Source: Bacillus sp. SD088 (GTDB taxonomy: Bacteria > Bacillota > Bacilli > Bacillales > Bacillaceae_C). Taken from it: DNA of 39,521 bases. Below the pieces are notes generated by a model, which was given only the letters and a program-made list of their open reading frames with translations, was not told where the DNA came from and did not search any database. Shown here piece after piece: positions 17,348 through 24,466 of this stretch. Location of the stretch: contig NZ_JADIJK010000036.1 of assembly GCF_017355205.1 (NCBI RefSeq), positions 1-39,521 of the forward strand. Reading direction: 5' to 3'. How positions within the stretch are numbered: the stretch's first letter is position 1; every line of letters begins with the position of its first letter. The translations under genes and the position numbers were made by a program.

Positions 17348-18202
17348 TTATTCTTTTACCCCACCCGAGGTTACATTTCCTTTAATAAGACTTTCCGATA
17401 TGGCATACATGATGACTACTGGTAAAGCCGTCACAATCGAGGCAGCCATCATTCTTCCCCAAATATAATCCGGAGTACTGAACAATGAATTTAACCCAAC
17501 TGGTAGTGTGAAGTTTTCATCACTTGAGAAAAAGATCGATGCGAATAAAAAGTCATTCCAAGCAACCATAAAACAATAGACAAATACTGAAATGATCCCC
17601 GATAGGGAAAGTGGAATAATAATGTAAAAAATAATCTTTATTCGATTTAAACCATCAATTTTCGCTGCCTCTTCCAAATCCTTAGGGATTGTTTCAAAAA
17701 AGCTAATCAGCATTAAAATCGCTGTAGGCAACGTTTGGACAATCATGACGATAATCAGAGATGTCTTGGTATCATATAGACCAAGACCAGAAATGATCTT
17801 GAATAACGGTACTACTAATAAAATCCCAGAGAACATATACACAGTGTAAAAACTAGCATTAATTTGGAGCCGACCTTTAAAATCCAATCTAGAAAGGGCA
17901 TAGGCTCCAAAGATAGCAATCACAACAGAAATAATCGATGCTGTTAAGGCAACGACAAAACTATTCTCTAGATAAGTAAGGTATGGAAAAATACTTGGAT
18001 TAAAAATATCTACAAAATGTTGAATCGTCCATTCTTTAGGAAAAAAAGTTGGATTTCTTGAAATGGCTTCTTGTGAACTTTTTAAAGCCGTCATTAACAT
18101 AATAAAGAAGGGAAATAAGCTGATAACTAAGATCAGTAAAATCCCTATATAAAAGAAGATTCCCTTCAACGTTTTCGTTTTCTTTGTACTAACGGCTGCC
18201 AT
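17348..18202 (-). CDS. ycjP: Carbohydrate ABC transporter permease, MalG type (YcjP-like)
   Basis: Inner-membrane half of a CUT1 sugar importer. The 284-residue protein begins with a membrane segment (GIFFYIGILLILVISLFPFFIM) and shows five more hydrophobic spans. The EAA loop that contacts the ATPase reads LEEAAKIDGLNRIKIIFYIIIPLS (conserved G near residue 196). The gene start overlaps the end of the other permease gene by 14 bases. No ATPase gene is present in the window, so a shared MsmX-type ATPase encoded elsewhere is expected, which is usual in Bacillaceae. Confidence 0.9.
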   Translation of the reverse strand: MAAVSTKKTKTLKGIFFYIGILLILVISLFPFFIMLMTALKSSQEAISRNPTFFPKEWTIQHFVDIFNPSIFPYLTYLENSFVVALTASIISVVIAIFGAYALSRLDFKGRLQINASFYTVYMFSGILLVVPLFKIISGLGLYDTKTSLIIVMIVQTLPTAILMLISFFETIPKDLEEAAKIDGLNRIKIIFYIIIPLSLSGIISVFVYCFMVAWNDFLFASIFFSSDENFTLPVGLNSLFSTPDYIWGRMMAASIVTALPVVIMYAISESLIKGNVTSGGVKE

Positions 18203-19070
18203 TTAAATTCACCCTCTTTCTTATAAGAATAATGAGAGTACAAATAACTGCGAATAATATGACAGAGATAGCGGATGCCTTCCCTAAATCATTAAAGGCA
18301 AATGCCGTTTTATACAGATAAATGCCAAGGACATTCACTTTATTTGTTAATAGGTAAACATCTTCGAACATATAGAACATCCAGATTGTTCTCAAGGTAA
18401 CAATGGTTAATAACACCGGCATAACAGCAGGTAACGTAACCGCCTTAAACTTCTCCCATATATTCGCCCCATCCATTTCAGCTGCTTCATATAATGTAGG
18501 TGAAATAGTTTGAAGAATGGCTAAAAAAGAGATAAACGCATAAGGGAAATATCTCCAGATGGCAAATAATACAACTAGAATAAAACTACTAGAGGGATTA
18601 TCGAACCATAAGGGGGCTTGATCAAATAAATGTAAAACGTCTCTTCCAATGTAATTTACAATCCCATATCCATTATTAAACATATATTTCCAAGCAAAAA
18701 TCAGTGAGATCGATGGTGTAACATAAGATAAGATGATAAGTGATCGAGCAATTTTCCGGAATTTAAATGGCCGATTAAACAAAATTGCAACATATAACCC
18801 TACAATGGTACTGCCCCCAACGACTAACAATGTATATAGCAATGTAATGCCCAATGATTTGTAAAATTCTACATCCTTAAATGTATCTATATAATTTTGA
18901 AAACCAATAAACTCTGCACCCAAGCGCGGATTCACTGGTTGATAAAAAAAGCTATAGTATATATTTGAAATCATCGGATATCCAATAAGCATTAATATTA
19001 AAAGAATACTTGGTAACAGTAATATTAACGCAAATTTTCCATTAGATAATTCTCGCTTTATTTTAAACAT
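18189..19070 (-). CDS. ycjO: Carbohydrate ABC transporter permease, MalF type (YcjO-like)
   Basis: Second membrane subunit of the CUT1 importer. Six hydrophobic segments are visible, starting with FALILLLPSILLILMLIGYPM. The EAA loop is YEAAEMDGANIWEKFKAVTLP. I chose the ATG at 19070, which has GAAGGTGG 8 bases upstream; the GTG at 19082 lies inside that site. At 293 residues it is normal. The gene is separated from the binding-protein gene by 263 bases containing a stem-loop and a repeat element, unlike the tight spacing in the rest of the operon. Confidence 0.9.
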   Translation of the reverse strand: MFKIKRELSNGKFALILLLPSILLILMLIGYPMISNIYYSFFYQPVNPRLGAEFIGFQNYIDTFKDVEFYKSLGITLLYTLLVVGGSTIVGLYVAILFNRPFKFRKIARSLIILSYVTPSISLIFAWKYMFNNGYGIVNYIGRDVLHLFDQAPLWFDNPSSSFILVVLFAIWRYFPYAFISFLAILQTISPTLYEAAEMDGANIWEKFKAVTLPAVMPVLLTIVTLRTIWMFYMFEDVYLLTNKVNVLGIYLYKTAFAFNDLGKASAISVILFAVICTLIILIRKRVNLNGSR

Positions 19071-19106
19071 GATTATTACCACCTTCAGAAATTCCCTTTA
19101 CAAGGA

Positions 19107-19254
19107 TGTTTAAAAAGTCGGGTAAAAGTGACACTGCGAGCTAAAGGATCTTCGACTAAGTGCGACACGTCCTGTGATATCGAAGTCACCGCTTCTTCTC
19201 CGCCTCAAAATTCCGACGCCGACTTAGGCCCCTTTTTATCCTTCTTTTTGAACA
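19107..19254. repeat. 148-base MITE-like repeat with imperfect inverted ends
   Basis: The left end TGTTTAAAAAGTCGGGTAAA and the inverted right end TGTTCAAAAAGAAGGATAAA match at 15 of 20 positions. The interior (19131-19235) is much richer in G+C than its surroundings and contains an inner pair CTTCGA/TCGAAG around a TGCGACACGTCCTGTG core. No gene is inside and I see no clear target-site duplication. I believe similar elements occur between genes of Bacillaceae, but this is from memory. It lies within the operon between the binding-protein and permease genes. Confidence 0.55.
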
Positions 19255-19289
19255 CACACTTTACGAGATAGATATTCCAAATACGAGCA

Positions 19290-19321
19290 ATGCTGCAAGT
19301 TAAGTAATAACCCTGCAGCAT
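19290..19321 (-). promoter_or_regulatory. Stem-loop after the solute-binding protein gene (processing or attenuation site)
   Basis: ATGCTGCA (19290-19297) and TGCAGCAT (19314-19321) form a perfect 8-base stem just after the binding-protein stop codon. No T-run follows, so it is more likely an mRNA-stabilising or weak-attenuation hairpin that keeps binding-protein transcripts more abundant than those of the permeases, as in many sugar ABC operons. Confidence 0.4.
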
Positions 19322-19333
19322 CATCCAGTTGTA

Positions 19334-20641
19334 TTATTTGGTCACTTCTTGAATTCGAGCTTCTGTTTCATCTAATGCCTTTTGAATATCTTGTCCACCT
19401 ACTGTCACATTATTAATCATGGTTGGAATCGCGCCCGTACTTGTGATATCTCCCATTTTCACAAAATTCGAATCCCCTACTACTCCAAATACTTGTATAT
19501 CGTTAAAGGATTCGGCAATTTCATCCGATAATTCTCCAAATGCTTGAATGACTTCATTAGACTTATATGTCTCGTTCTCAACCACACCTTTATGAACTGG
19601 TTGAGCACCGCCTGGAGCCATAAGAATCCAGTCTGTCGTATTTTCAGGTTGAGACATAAACTCTACAAAAGTTTGCGCTGCTTCTTTTTGCTTATCTTCC
19701 AAACCTGAAGTAATCGTAAATGAACTTACAGTACCAAAAACAGCCTCATTTTTTTGAGTCGGAATCGCAAAGCCTACATTGCTTGGATCTCCGTCACTAT
19801 AGATACCTGGTAAGAGATAAGTGGAATATAACGCCATCGGGGCACTCCCATTCATAAAGGCATCCTTTACCTCAGTCGTATCATTGGACCCCGGCATTGT
19901 ATATTCAGATAATTCATCATAAAATTCTAATGCTTCTTTCATTTCAGGTGTATTAAATGTTTCATTTCCATCTGCATCAAGAACATTTGCATCGTTTGAT
20001 AAGGCAAATTGTGAAAAAGCTTGTTCTGAATAGTTACTTTCTACAGTTGGTAGCGCAATTCCATACTGCTGATTTTTCTCATCTGTAAAAGCCTTAGCAA
20101 TTTCTAAAAGCTCATCCCAGTTCTTTGGTTCTTCAAACCCTTCAGACTCTAGCATTTCTTTGTTATACCAAATGCCTTGCACCCAACCACTTATAGGTAC
20201 ACCTCGATAGCTATTTCCATCCTCAGAGCGCACTAATCGCAAAGCACCATCGTAATATTCGTCAGTACCTACGGATTCAATAATTCCTTGTACAGCATCT
20301 TTATCAATTAATTCATCTTTATCCATTACTTTTGCATAATCTTGGCCAACCTCTACAACTTCAGGTAACTCGCCAGACTGTGCAAGTGTAATAATTTTTG
20401 TATTTAAATTGCTCTCTTCTGTTACAACTTGCTTAATCTTAATATTAGGATTTTCTTTCTCAAATTTCTCAATTAATTTATCGATCACTGTCAGACGTTC
20501 TTGTTCAACCGAAGTATGCATGAATTCAATTGTTACTTGATCGCTACTACTCTCTTTCGCAGAATCCCCTTTATTCGAACAAGCAAATAACACAAAACTC
20601 AATGATAGTATAGAAAAAAGTATTACAATATTCTTCTTCAT
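19334..20641 (-). CDS. ycjN: Solute-binding lipoprotein of a CUT1 sugar ABC transporter (YcjN-like)
   Basis: Extracellular membrane-anchored receptor that delivers sugar to the two permeases downstream. The signal peptide MKKNIVILFSILSLSFVLFACSNKG ends in a lipobox LFAC with lipidated Cys21. The mature part has the family 1 pattern (VTIEFMHTS, GELPEVVEVGQDYAK, IWYNKEMLESEGFEEPKNWDELL). I chose the ATG at 20641 because GGGAGG lies 9 bases upstream; the frame is open to 20665. At 435 residues it is typical. It is the first gene of the operon, behind two LacI-type operators. Substrate inferred from the operon: glucosyl or gulosyl glycosides. Confidence 0.92.
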   Translation of the reverse strand: MKKNIVILFSILSLSFVLFACSNKGDSAKESSSDQVTIEFMHTSVEQERLTVIDKLIEKFEKENPNIKIKQVVTEESNLNTKIITLAQSGELPEVVEVGQDYAKVMDKDELIDKDAVQGIIESVGTDEYYDGALRLVRSEDGNSYRGVPISGWVQGIWYNKEMLESEGFEEPKNWDELLEIAKAFTDEKNQQYGIALPTVESNYSEQAFSQFALSNDANVLDADGNETFNTPEMKEALEFYDELSEYTMPGSNDTTEVKDAFMNGSAPMALYSTYLLPGIYSDGDPSNVGFAIPTQKNEAVFGTVSSFTITSGLEDKQKEAAQTFVEFMSQPENTTDWILMAPGGAQPVHKGVVENETYKSNEVIQAFGELSDEIAESFNDIQVFGVVGDSNFVKMGDITSTGAIPTMINNVTVGGQDIQKALDETEARIQEVTK

Positions 20642-20740
20642 TTCATATGACCTCCCTATTTTCAAAACAAATTAAGACTTCAAGAATGAGTTCTAAGAGA
20701 TTACCCTCTCCTTTAATTAGATATTAAACACTCTTCCTTC

Positions 20741-20752
20741 GGGAGCGGTCCC
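20741..20752. promoter_or_regulatory. LacI-family operator O2
   Basis: GGGAGCGGTCCC is a near-perfect palindrome sharing the GGGAGCG half-site of the stronger operator 28 bases to the right. It lies in the 5' untranslated region of the transport operon, about 100 bases before the binding-protein start, where a bound repressor could block transcription or help DNA looping. Confidence 0.6.
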
Positions 20753-20768
20753 AAATATAATTTTACCT

Positions 20769-20782
20769 TGGGAGCGCTCCCA
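20769..20782. promoter_or_regulatory. LacI-family operator O1 (perfect 14-base palindrome)
   Basis: TGGGAGCGCTCCCA is an exact palindrome with a central CG step, the classic form for LacI-family repressors. It lies just downstream of the predicted operon promoter, so the divergent LacI protein should repress the transport and catabolism genes when no inducer is present. Confidence 0.8.
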
Positions 20783-20792
20783 GTAAATAATA

Positions 20793-20821
20793 GCTTAATA
20801 CATACTTTTGGCTCATGTCAA
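20793..20821 (-). promoter_or_regulatory. Promoter of the central ycj-like operon
   Basis: A perfect -35 box TTGACA lies at 20816-20821 on the minus strand. The -10 box is less clear: TAAGCT (18-base spacer, 20792-20797) and TATTAA (15-base spacer, 20795-20800) are candidates. Operators at 20769-20782 and 20741-20752 follow immediately downstream, the expected arrangement for a repressed promoter. Confidence 0.55.
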
Positions 20822-20954
20822 GGGGGTTGTTTGAAAGATTTATTAGTTTATTAAATTAAAAAAATGATGGAATACGATTTCATCAATATAGAAACGCTTA
20901 AATACATGATTTTTGTCCTATTCAATTTTTTAAAAATAAAAAATTGGAGATGAC

Positions 20955-20983
20955 TTTACATTGAATATATATTACAATATACT
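20955..20983 (+). promoter_or_regulatory. Promoter of the LacI-family repressor gene
   Basis: TTTACA (20955-20960) and TATACT (20978-20983) are separated by exactly 17 bases, a good sigma-A promoter. The next base begins an operator-like sequence, so transcription would start inside or next to a repressor-binding site. Confidence 0.65.
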
Positions 20984-20997
20984 TGGTACCGATCCCA
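20984..20997. promoter_or_regulatory. LacI-family operator O3 (autoregulatory)
   Basis: TGGTACCGATCCCA differs from the perfect operator TGGGAGCGCTCCCA at three positions and keeps the central CG and the TCCCA arm. It abuts the -10 box of the repressor gene promoter, which suggests autorepression with lower affinity. Confidence 0.6.
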
Positions 20998-21013
20998 GTT
21001 AGGAAGTGATGTA

Positions 21014-22027
21014 ATGAAACCAACTATTTATGACATTGCAAAAGTTGCGAAAGTATCAAAGTCTACTGTTTCCCGAGTTTTGAATAATAACCCCAATATT
21101 TCTAATAAAAGTAAGCAACGAGTATTAAAAGCAATCGCAGAGCTAAATTACCAGCCAAGTAAAATAGCCAGAGGGCTATCCGCTGGATTTGATGCTATTC
21201 TAGTTGTTTCAAGATCTACTGCTACTACAAAAAACAACCCGTTTTTTTCAGAAATACTCCATGTTATTTCTACGTATGCAGAAACAAAAGGCTATGATGT
21301 GATCTTACAAACATCGCAAAACAACTTAGATGAAATAGAGAAAACCATCATGAAAACATCATCAAAAATTGTAAAAGGAATTATAATGCTAAGCTCTCCA
21401 AGTGATGAAAATTATTTTGAACAAATAAACTCACTTAATATCCCAACAGTTGTGATTGGAAAAGTAAATGGCCATTTTGAAAATATTTATTCTGTCGATA
21501 CTGACAATTTTAAAGATAGCTATAATTTAGTTCAATACATGATTGATTTAGGACATCAAAACATCGCTTGTTTATACTCCCCTCAAGAATATCACGTTTC
21601 CATCGACAGATTAAAGGGATACAAACAGTGCCTACTAGATAATCAACTCGCATTAAAAGATGAACTTATGATAAATTGCGGTTTTACGATGGGAGAAGCC
21701 TATAATAATTCTAAAAAGTTATTGGATTCTAAGCCATATCCGACTGCTATTTTCGCTACGGACGACCTAAAATTATTAGGATTATATAAAATATTAGACG
21801 AACTGGAAATTAAAACCCCGTCTGAGCTTTTAGTTGGGGGATACAGTAATACAGAGATTACATCATTTTTATTTCCTTCACTAATTCAAATAGAAAATCC
21901 AACCCATAAATTAGGTGAATTTTCCACCAAACTTTTATTTAATATCATTAAACAACAGCCGGTAGATGAAAGGAAAATAATTGTTCCCACACTGCAAAAA
22001 ATAATCGGATCGAAGTATAAAAAATAA
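21014..22027 (+). CDS. LacI family transcriptional repressor of the ycj-like operon
   Basis: Local repressor that should release its operators on binding a sugar from the imported glycosides. The N-terminal helix-turn-helix and hinge read TIYDIAKVAKVSKSTVSRVLNNNPNISNKSKQRVLKAIAELNYQPSKIARGL (residues 3-55). The rest is a periplasmic-binding-protein-like effector domain (IKGIIMLSSPSDENYF, LGHQNIACLYSP, PTAIFATDDLKLLGLYKIL). Length of 337 residues is standard. An AGGAAGTGATG site lies just before the ATG. It is divergent from the operon, and three operators occupy the 372 bases between the starts. The E. coli ycj cluster is likewise accompanied by a LacI-family gene (ycjW). Confidence 0.92.
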   Translation: MKPTIYDIAKVAKVSKSTVSRVLNNNPNISNKSKQRVLKAIAELNYQPSKIARGLSAGFDAILVVSRSTATTKNNPFFSEILHVISTYAETKGYDVILQTSQNNLDEIEKTIMKTSSKIVKGIIMLSSPSDENYFEQINSLNIPTVVIGKVNGHFENIYSVDTDNFKDSYNLVQYMIDLGHQNIACLYSPQEYHVSIDRLKGYKQCLLDNQLALKDELMINCGFTMGEAYNNSKKLLDSKPYPTAIFATDDLKLLGLYKILDELEIKTPSELLVGGYSNTEITSFLFPSLIQIENPTHKLGEFSTKLLFNIIKQQPVDERKIIVPTLQKIIGSKYKK

Positions 22028-22080
22028 AGCGCAGGTTCAAATAGCGGGGCTTTCATCCCCACTATTTGAGATTGCACTTT
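22026..22080. terminator. Bidirectional terminator between lacI-like and GH127-like genes
   Basis: TCAAATAGCGGGG (22037-22049) pairs with CCCCACTATTTGA (22057-22069) around a 7-base loop; on the minus strand the single mismatch becomes a G-U pair. Outer AAAG.GCA/TGC.CTTT segments extend the stem. Convergent stops at 22027 and 22086 flank it. Confidence 0.7.
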
Positions 22081-22085
22081 ATCTT

Positions 22086-24464
22086 TTAAGAGTTTTCCAT
22101 GTAAAGCGGCCTAACCACAATATAATCAAGTTCATAAAATCCTTGATCCTTCATGAATGTGATTGTATTAGAGCCTTTATTTAATGGGACCTCTATTTTG
22201 ATGGCCATGAAACGGCCCCAGCCACGTGTACCTTGATATGTCAAAACATATTCTTCGTTATTGACAATCATTTTGCCAGTTGCTGAGTTATAACCATTTC
22301 CATTGGCAAACCAAATATCGATGTTGTACTGTCCCTCTTCTGGAACAATAACTTGATTGAATTTCACGTAGCTTTCCGCAAAATCGATGCCACCAACATA
22401 GCTACCTCCAGATGCATGAGGTTCATTCTTCTTGATCTCTGCATGGAATATTTCTGCTTGTTCTGCCTCATATTTAGCAGCTCCTGTCTCCGTTAAGCTC
22501 TCTGTTACTTCCGGAAAATAGGTGATACGCAGATTCTGTGCTCCATAAGGAACCAAGGTAATCTCTTCCGTCGGCTCTGTTGAGTGAATTGGGCCTACAG
22601 GGGGTTCGTCAGCTTCTACATGATTGGCTGCTTTGCCCCAAGTTGGAAGTTTCTTTGCTTGCGCTACAAGCTTAACCGGAGTTAGCTCTTGCTCGAACGG
22701 ATTCTCAGGCATTGGCCTTGTCACCACATTAATGAATTTTTCTGGATTCTTTCGGTCCATAAGCAACCCATAGTTCCATGCATTATCCGCCTTTACATGA
22801 TACTCGTTAAAACCCAAAGCAGGTGGATCAAATTCTGGTATATCCGCTATTGGCTTATGTTTAATCTGCCAATTTTCCTTCATTTGTAAGGAGTACACAA
22901 GTGGACCGCGTTCAATACCAATGGAATGATTGACCCATGTTGTCGTTTTCAGCTTCATTGGTAGTTGAAGAACGATCTTGTCACCCGTCTTCCATTCTTC
23001 CGTGATACTTACATACTCCCCCGCTTTCACAGCTTCCACCGGTTCCCCATTAACCGTAACACTAGGTTTAACCGACCAAGCTGGAATTCGTAGCTTTAAG
23101 GGGAAACTCACTCTTTGAGACGTGGTGATAACAAATTGAATATGATCCTCAAATGGATAATTTGTCGTCTCCTTAATGGTTACATTCACATCTTTTAATC
23201 TCACCGATACCTGACTTGGTCCATAAGCAATCACGCCAATGCCCCCATCTGCGGTGGCAGCCCACATATTCTTCACAAAATAGGGCCATCCCATATGCAT
23301 ATTGAAGCGACAGCACGGAAAACCAGAGGTTGGGGAAGGCATTGTACCATTAGAATAGTCTTGCTTAAAACCATGATCAGCATAGTCGCTCTCTACCTGG
23401 TTCGGTAAAGAATAATATTGATGGTTTTTGACTTGTTTATCCATAGCCCCAGGCAAGGAATTGAAAGCAATTTTTTCTAAATCATCTCCAATATGTGAAT
23501 CACCAAGAATAATTGCTACTGCCTCATTACTTTGCATTCGTTCAGTAATGGCGCAAAGCTCTACTCCCTGTGTGGAGGAAATTCCAGCAAGCATTTCAGT
23601 ACCTGCTGTCATGCCTGTAATCTGATTATGATTGGATAAGTTTTTGACTCCGACTTTGAAGGCATCACGATCGGTTTCAGAATGTGAACGCTGATAATAA
23701 ACCGCAGGCATTTTAATCGATTGATTCACATTGACCGTATGAGTTGGGTGAAAATCATCCCCAAAGTCTTGAAACTTATTATAGGTAAACAGATCTGTAA
23801 TTGGATAGCCTTGGCCTGCGAGCTGGTCTGCCAGCTCAAGCAAGAATTCATCCTCCGTGTGGTTGTACAACCATAAAACGGTATCGATGTTATCTCCAAC
23901 ACGCATTTTCCCCCAATCTCTCAAAGGGCGATGAGGCAAATGCGCAGACTGATACTTAAAATAGTTTGTCATAAATGGAAGAACTCGTTCATCACTCGTT
24001 GCTTCATAATAATCTTTCAGCGCATAAAGAGCGACCATCCGCGGCCACCAATCGTCATTCGTTTCTGGACCGAAAAATCCATCCTTACGCTGACTTGCCA
24101 AAATGGCATTGATCCATTTTTGGGAAGTGACAATGAGTTCTTCGTCATTTAACGTGTAGGCAAGAGCAACTAAACCCTTCAAATAATAAACAGGGCGTTC
24201 CCAATCGGATTCAGGAGCTGCGCCTCCAAGCCAAGCCGCCTCTTCTCCCAATTCACTATACAGTTTTTCCGCATAACCGGTAGCCCCCGCTCGCTGGAGT
24301 TCGAGTTGCTTTAGCAACCACCCTTTAGCCGCGACTGATCCAAGAGGTAACGGAGTAAACGGCGTCTCAACAAGCGGTTTTTTGTTGGCAACTGGAGCCT
24401 TAAACATTTTTCCTGACTCCCTATTTGCACTTGTTATCGGCGGCTGTGTATTGTGATTTGCCAA
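22086..24464 (-). CDS. GH127-type (DUF1680) glycosidase with C-terminal carbohydrate-binding module
   Basis: Probable cytoplasmic glycosidase of the beta-L-arabinofuranosidase superfamily (GH127/GH146 and relatives). An (alpha/alpha)6 barrel spans about residues 35-440. The zinc-thiolate site known from the family is visible as Glu302-x-Cys304 (VELCAITE) and Cys384-Cys385 (GFPCCRFNMHMGW), which fits the Cys-nucleophile mechanism. Beta-sandwich regions follow, and residues about 665-790 (YEAEQAEIFHAEI to FYELDYIVVRPL) look like a CBM6/CBM35-type module, unusual for an enzyme without a signal peptide. The start is TTG at 24464 with GAGGGGG 7 bases upstream. It lies 2 bases after the upstream gene, so the two are tightly coupled. 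The substrate may be an arabinofuranoside or another sugar, since the superfamily is broad. Confidence 0.82.
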   Translation of the reverse strand: MANHNTQPPITSANRESGKMFKAPVANKKPLVETPFTPLPLGSVAAKGWLLKQLELQRAGATGYAEKLYSELGEEAAWLGGAAPESDWERPVYYLKGLVALAYTLNDEELIVTSQKWINAILASQRKDGFFGPETNDDWWPRMVALYALKDYYEATSDERVLPFMTNYFKYQSAHLPHRPLRDWGKMRVGDNIDTVLWLYNHTEDEFLLELADQLAGQGYPITDLFTYNKFQDFGDDFHPTHTVNVNQSIKMPAVYYQRSHSETDRDAFKVGVKNLSNHNQITGMTAGTEMLAGISSTQGVELCAITERMQSNEAVAIILGDSHIGDDLEKIAFNSLPGAMDKQVKNHQYYSLPNQVESDYADHGFKQDYSNGTMPSPTSGFPCCRFNMHMGWPYFVKNMWAATADGGIGVIAYGPSQVSVRLKDVNVTIKETTNYPFEDHIQFVITTSQRVSFPLKLRIPAWSVKPSVTVNGEPVEAVKAGEYVSITEEWKTGDKIVLQLPMKLKTTTWVNHSIGIERGPLVYSLQMKENWQIKHKPIADIPEFDPPALGFNEYHVKADNAWNYGLLMDRKNPEKFINVVTRPMPENPFEQELTPVKLVAQAKKLPTWGKAANHVEADEPPVGPIHSTEPTEEITLVPYGAQNLRITYFPEVTESLTETGAAKYEAEQAEIFHAEIKKNEPHASGGSYVGGIDFAESYVKFNQVIVPEEGQYNIDIWFANGNGYNSATGKMIVNNEEYVLTYQGTRGWGRFMAIKIEVPLNKGSNTITFMKDQGFYELDYIVVRPLYMENS

Positions 24465-24466
24465 TT

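Noticed and set aside
20889-20902. cre-like TAGAAACGCTTAAA between the LacI gene and the operon
   Set aside because: It matches only 11 of 14 consensus positions, including both key bases on the left arm being wrong, so it was not listed as a site.
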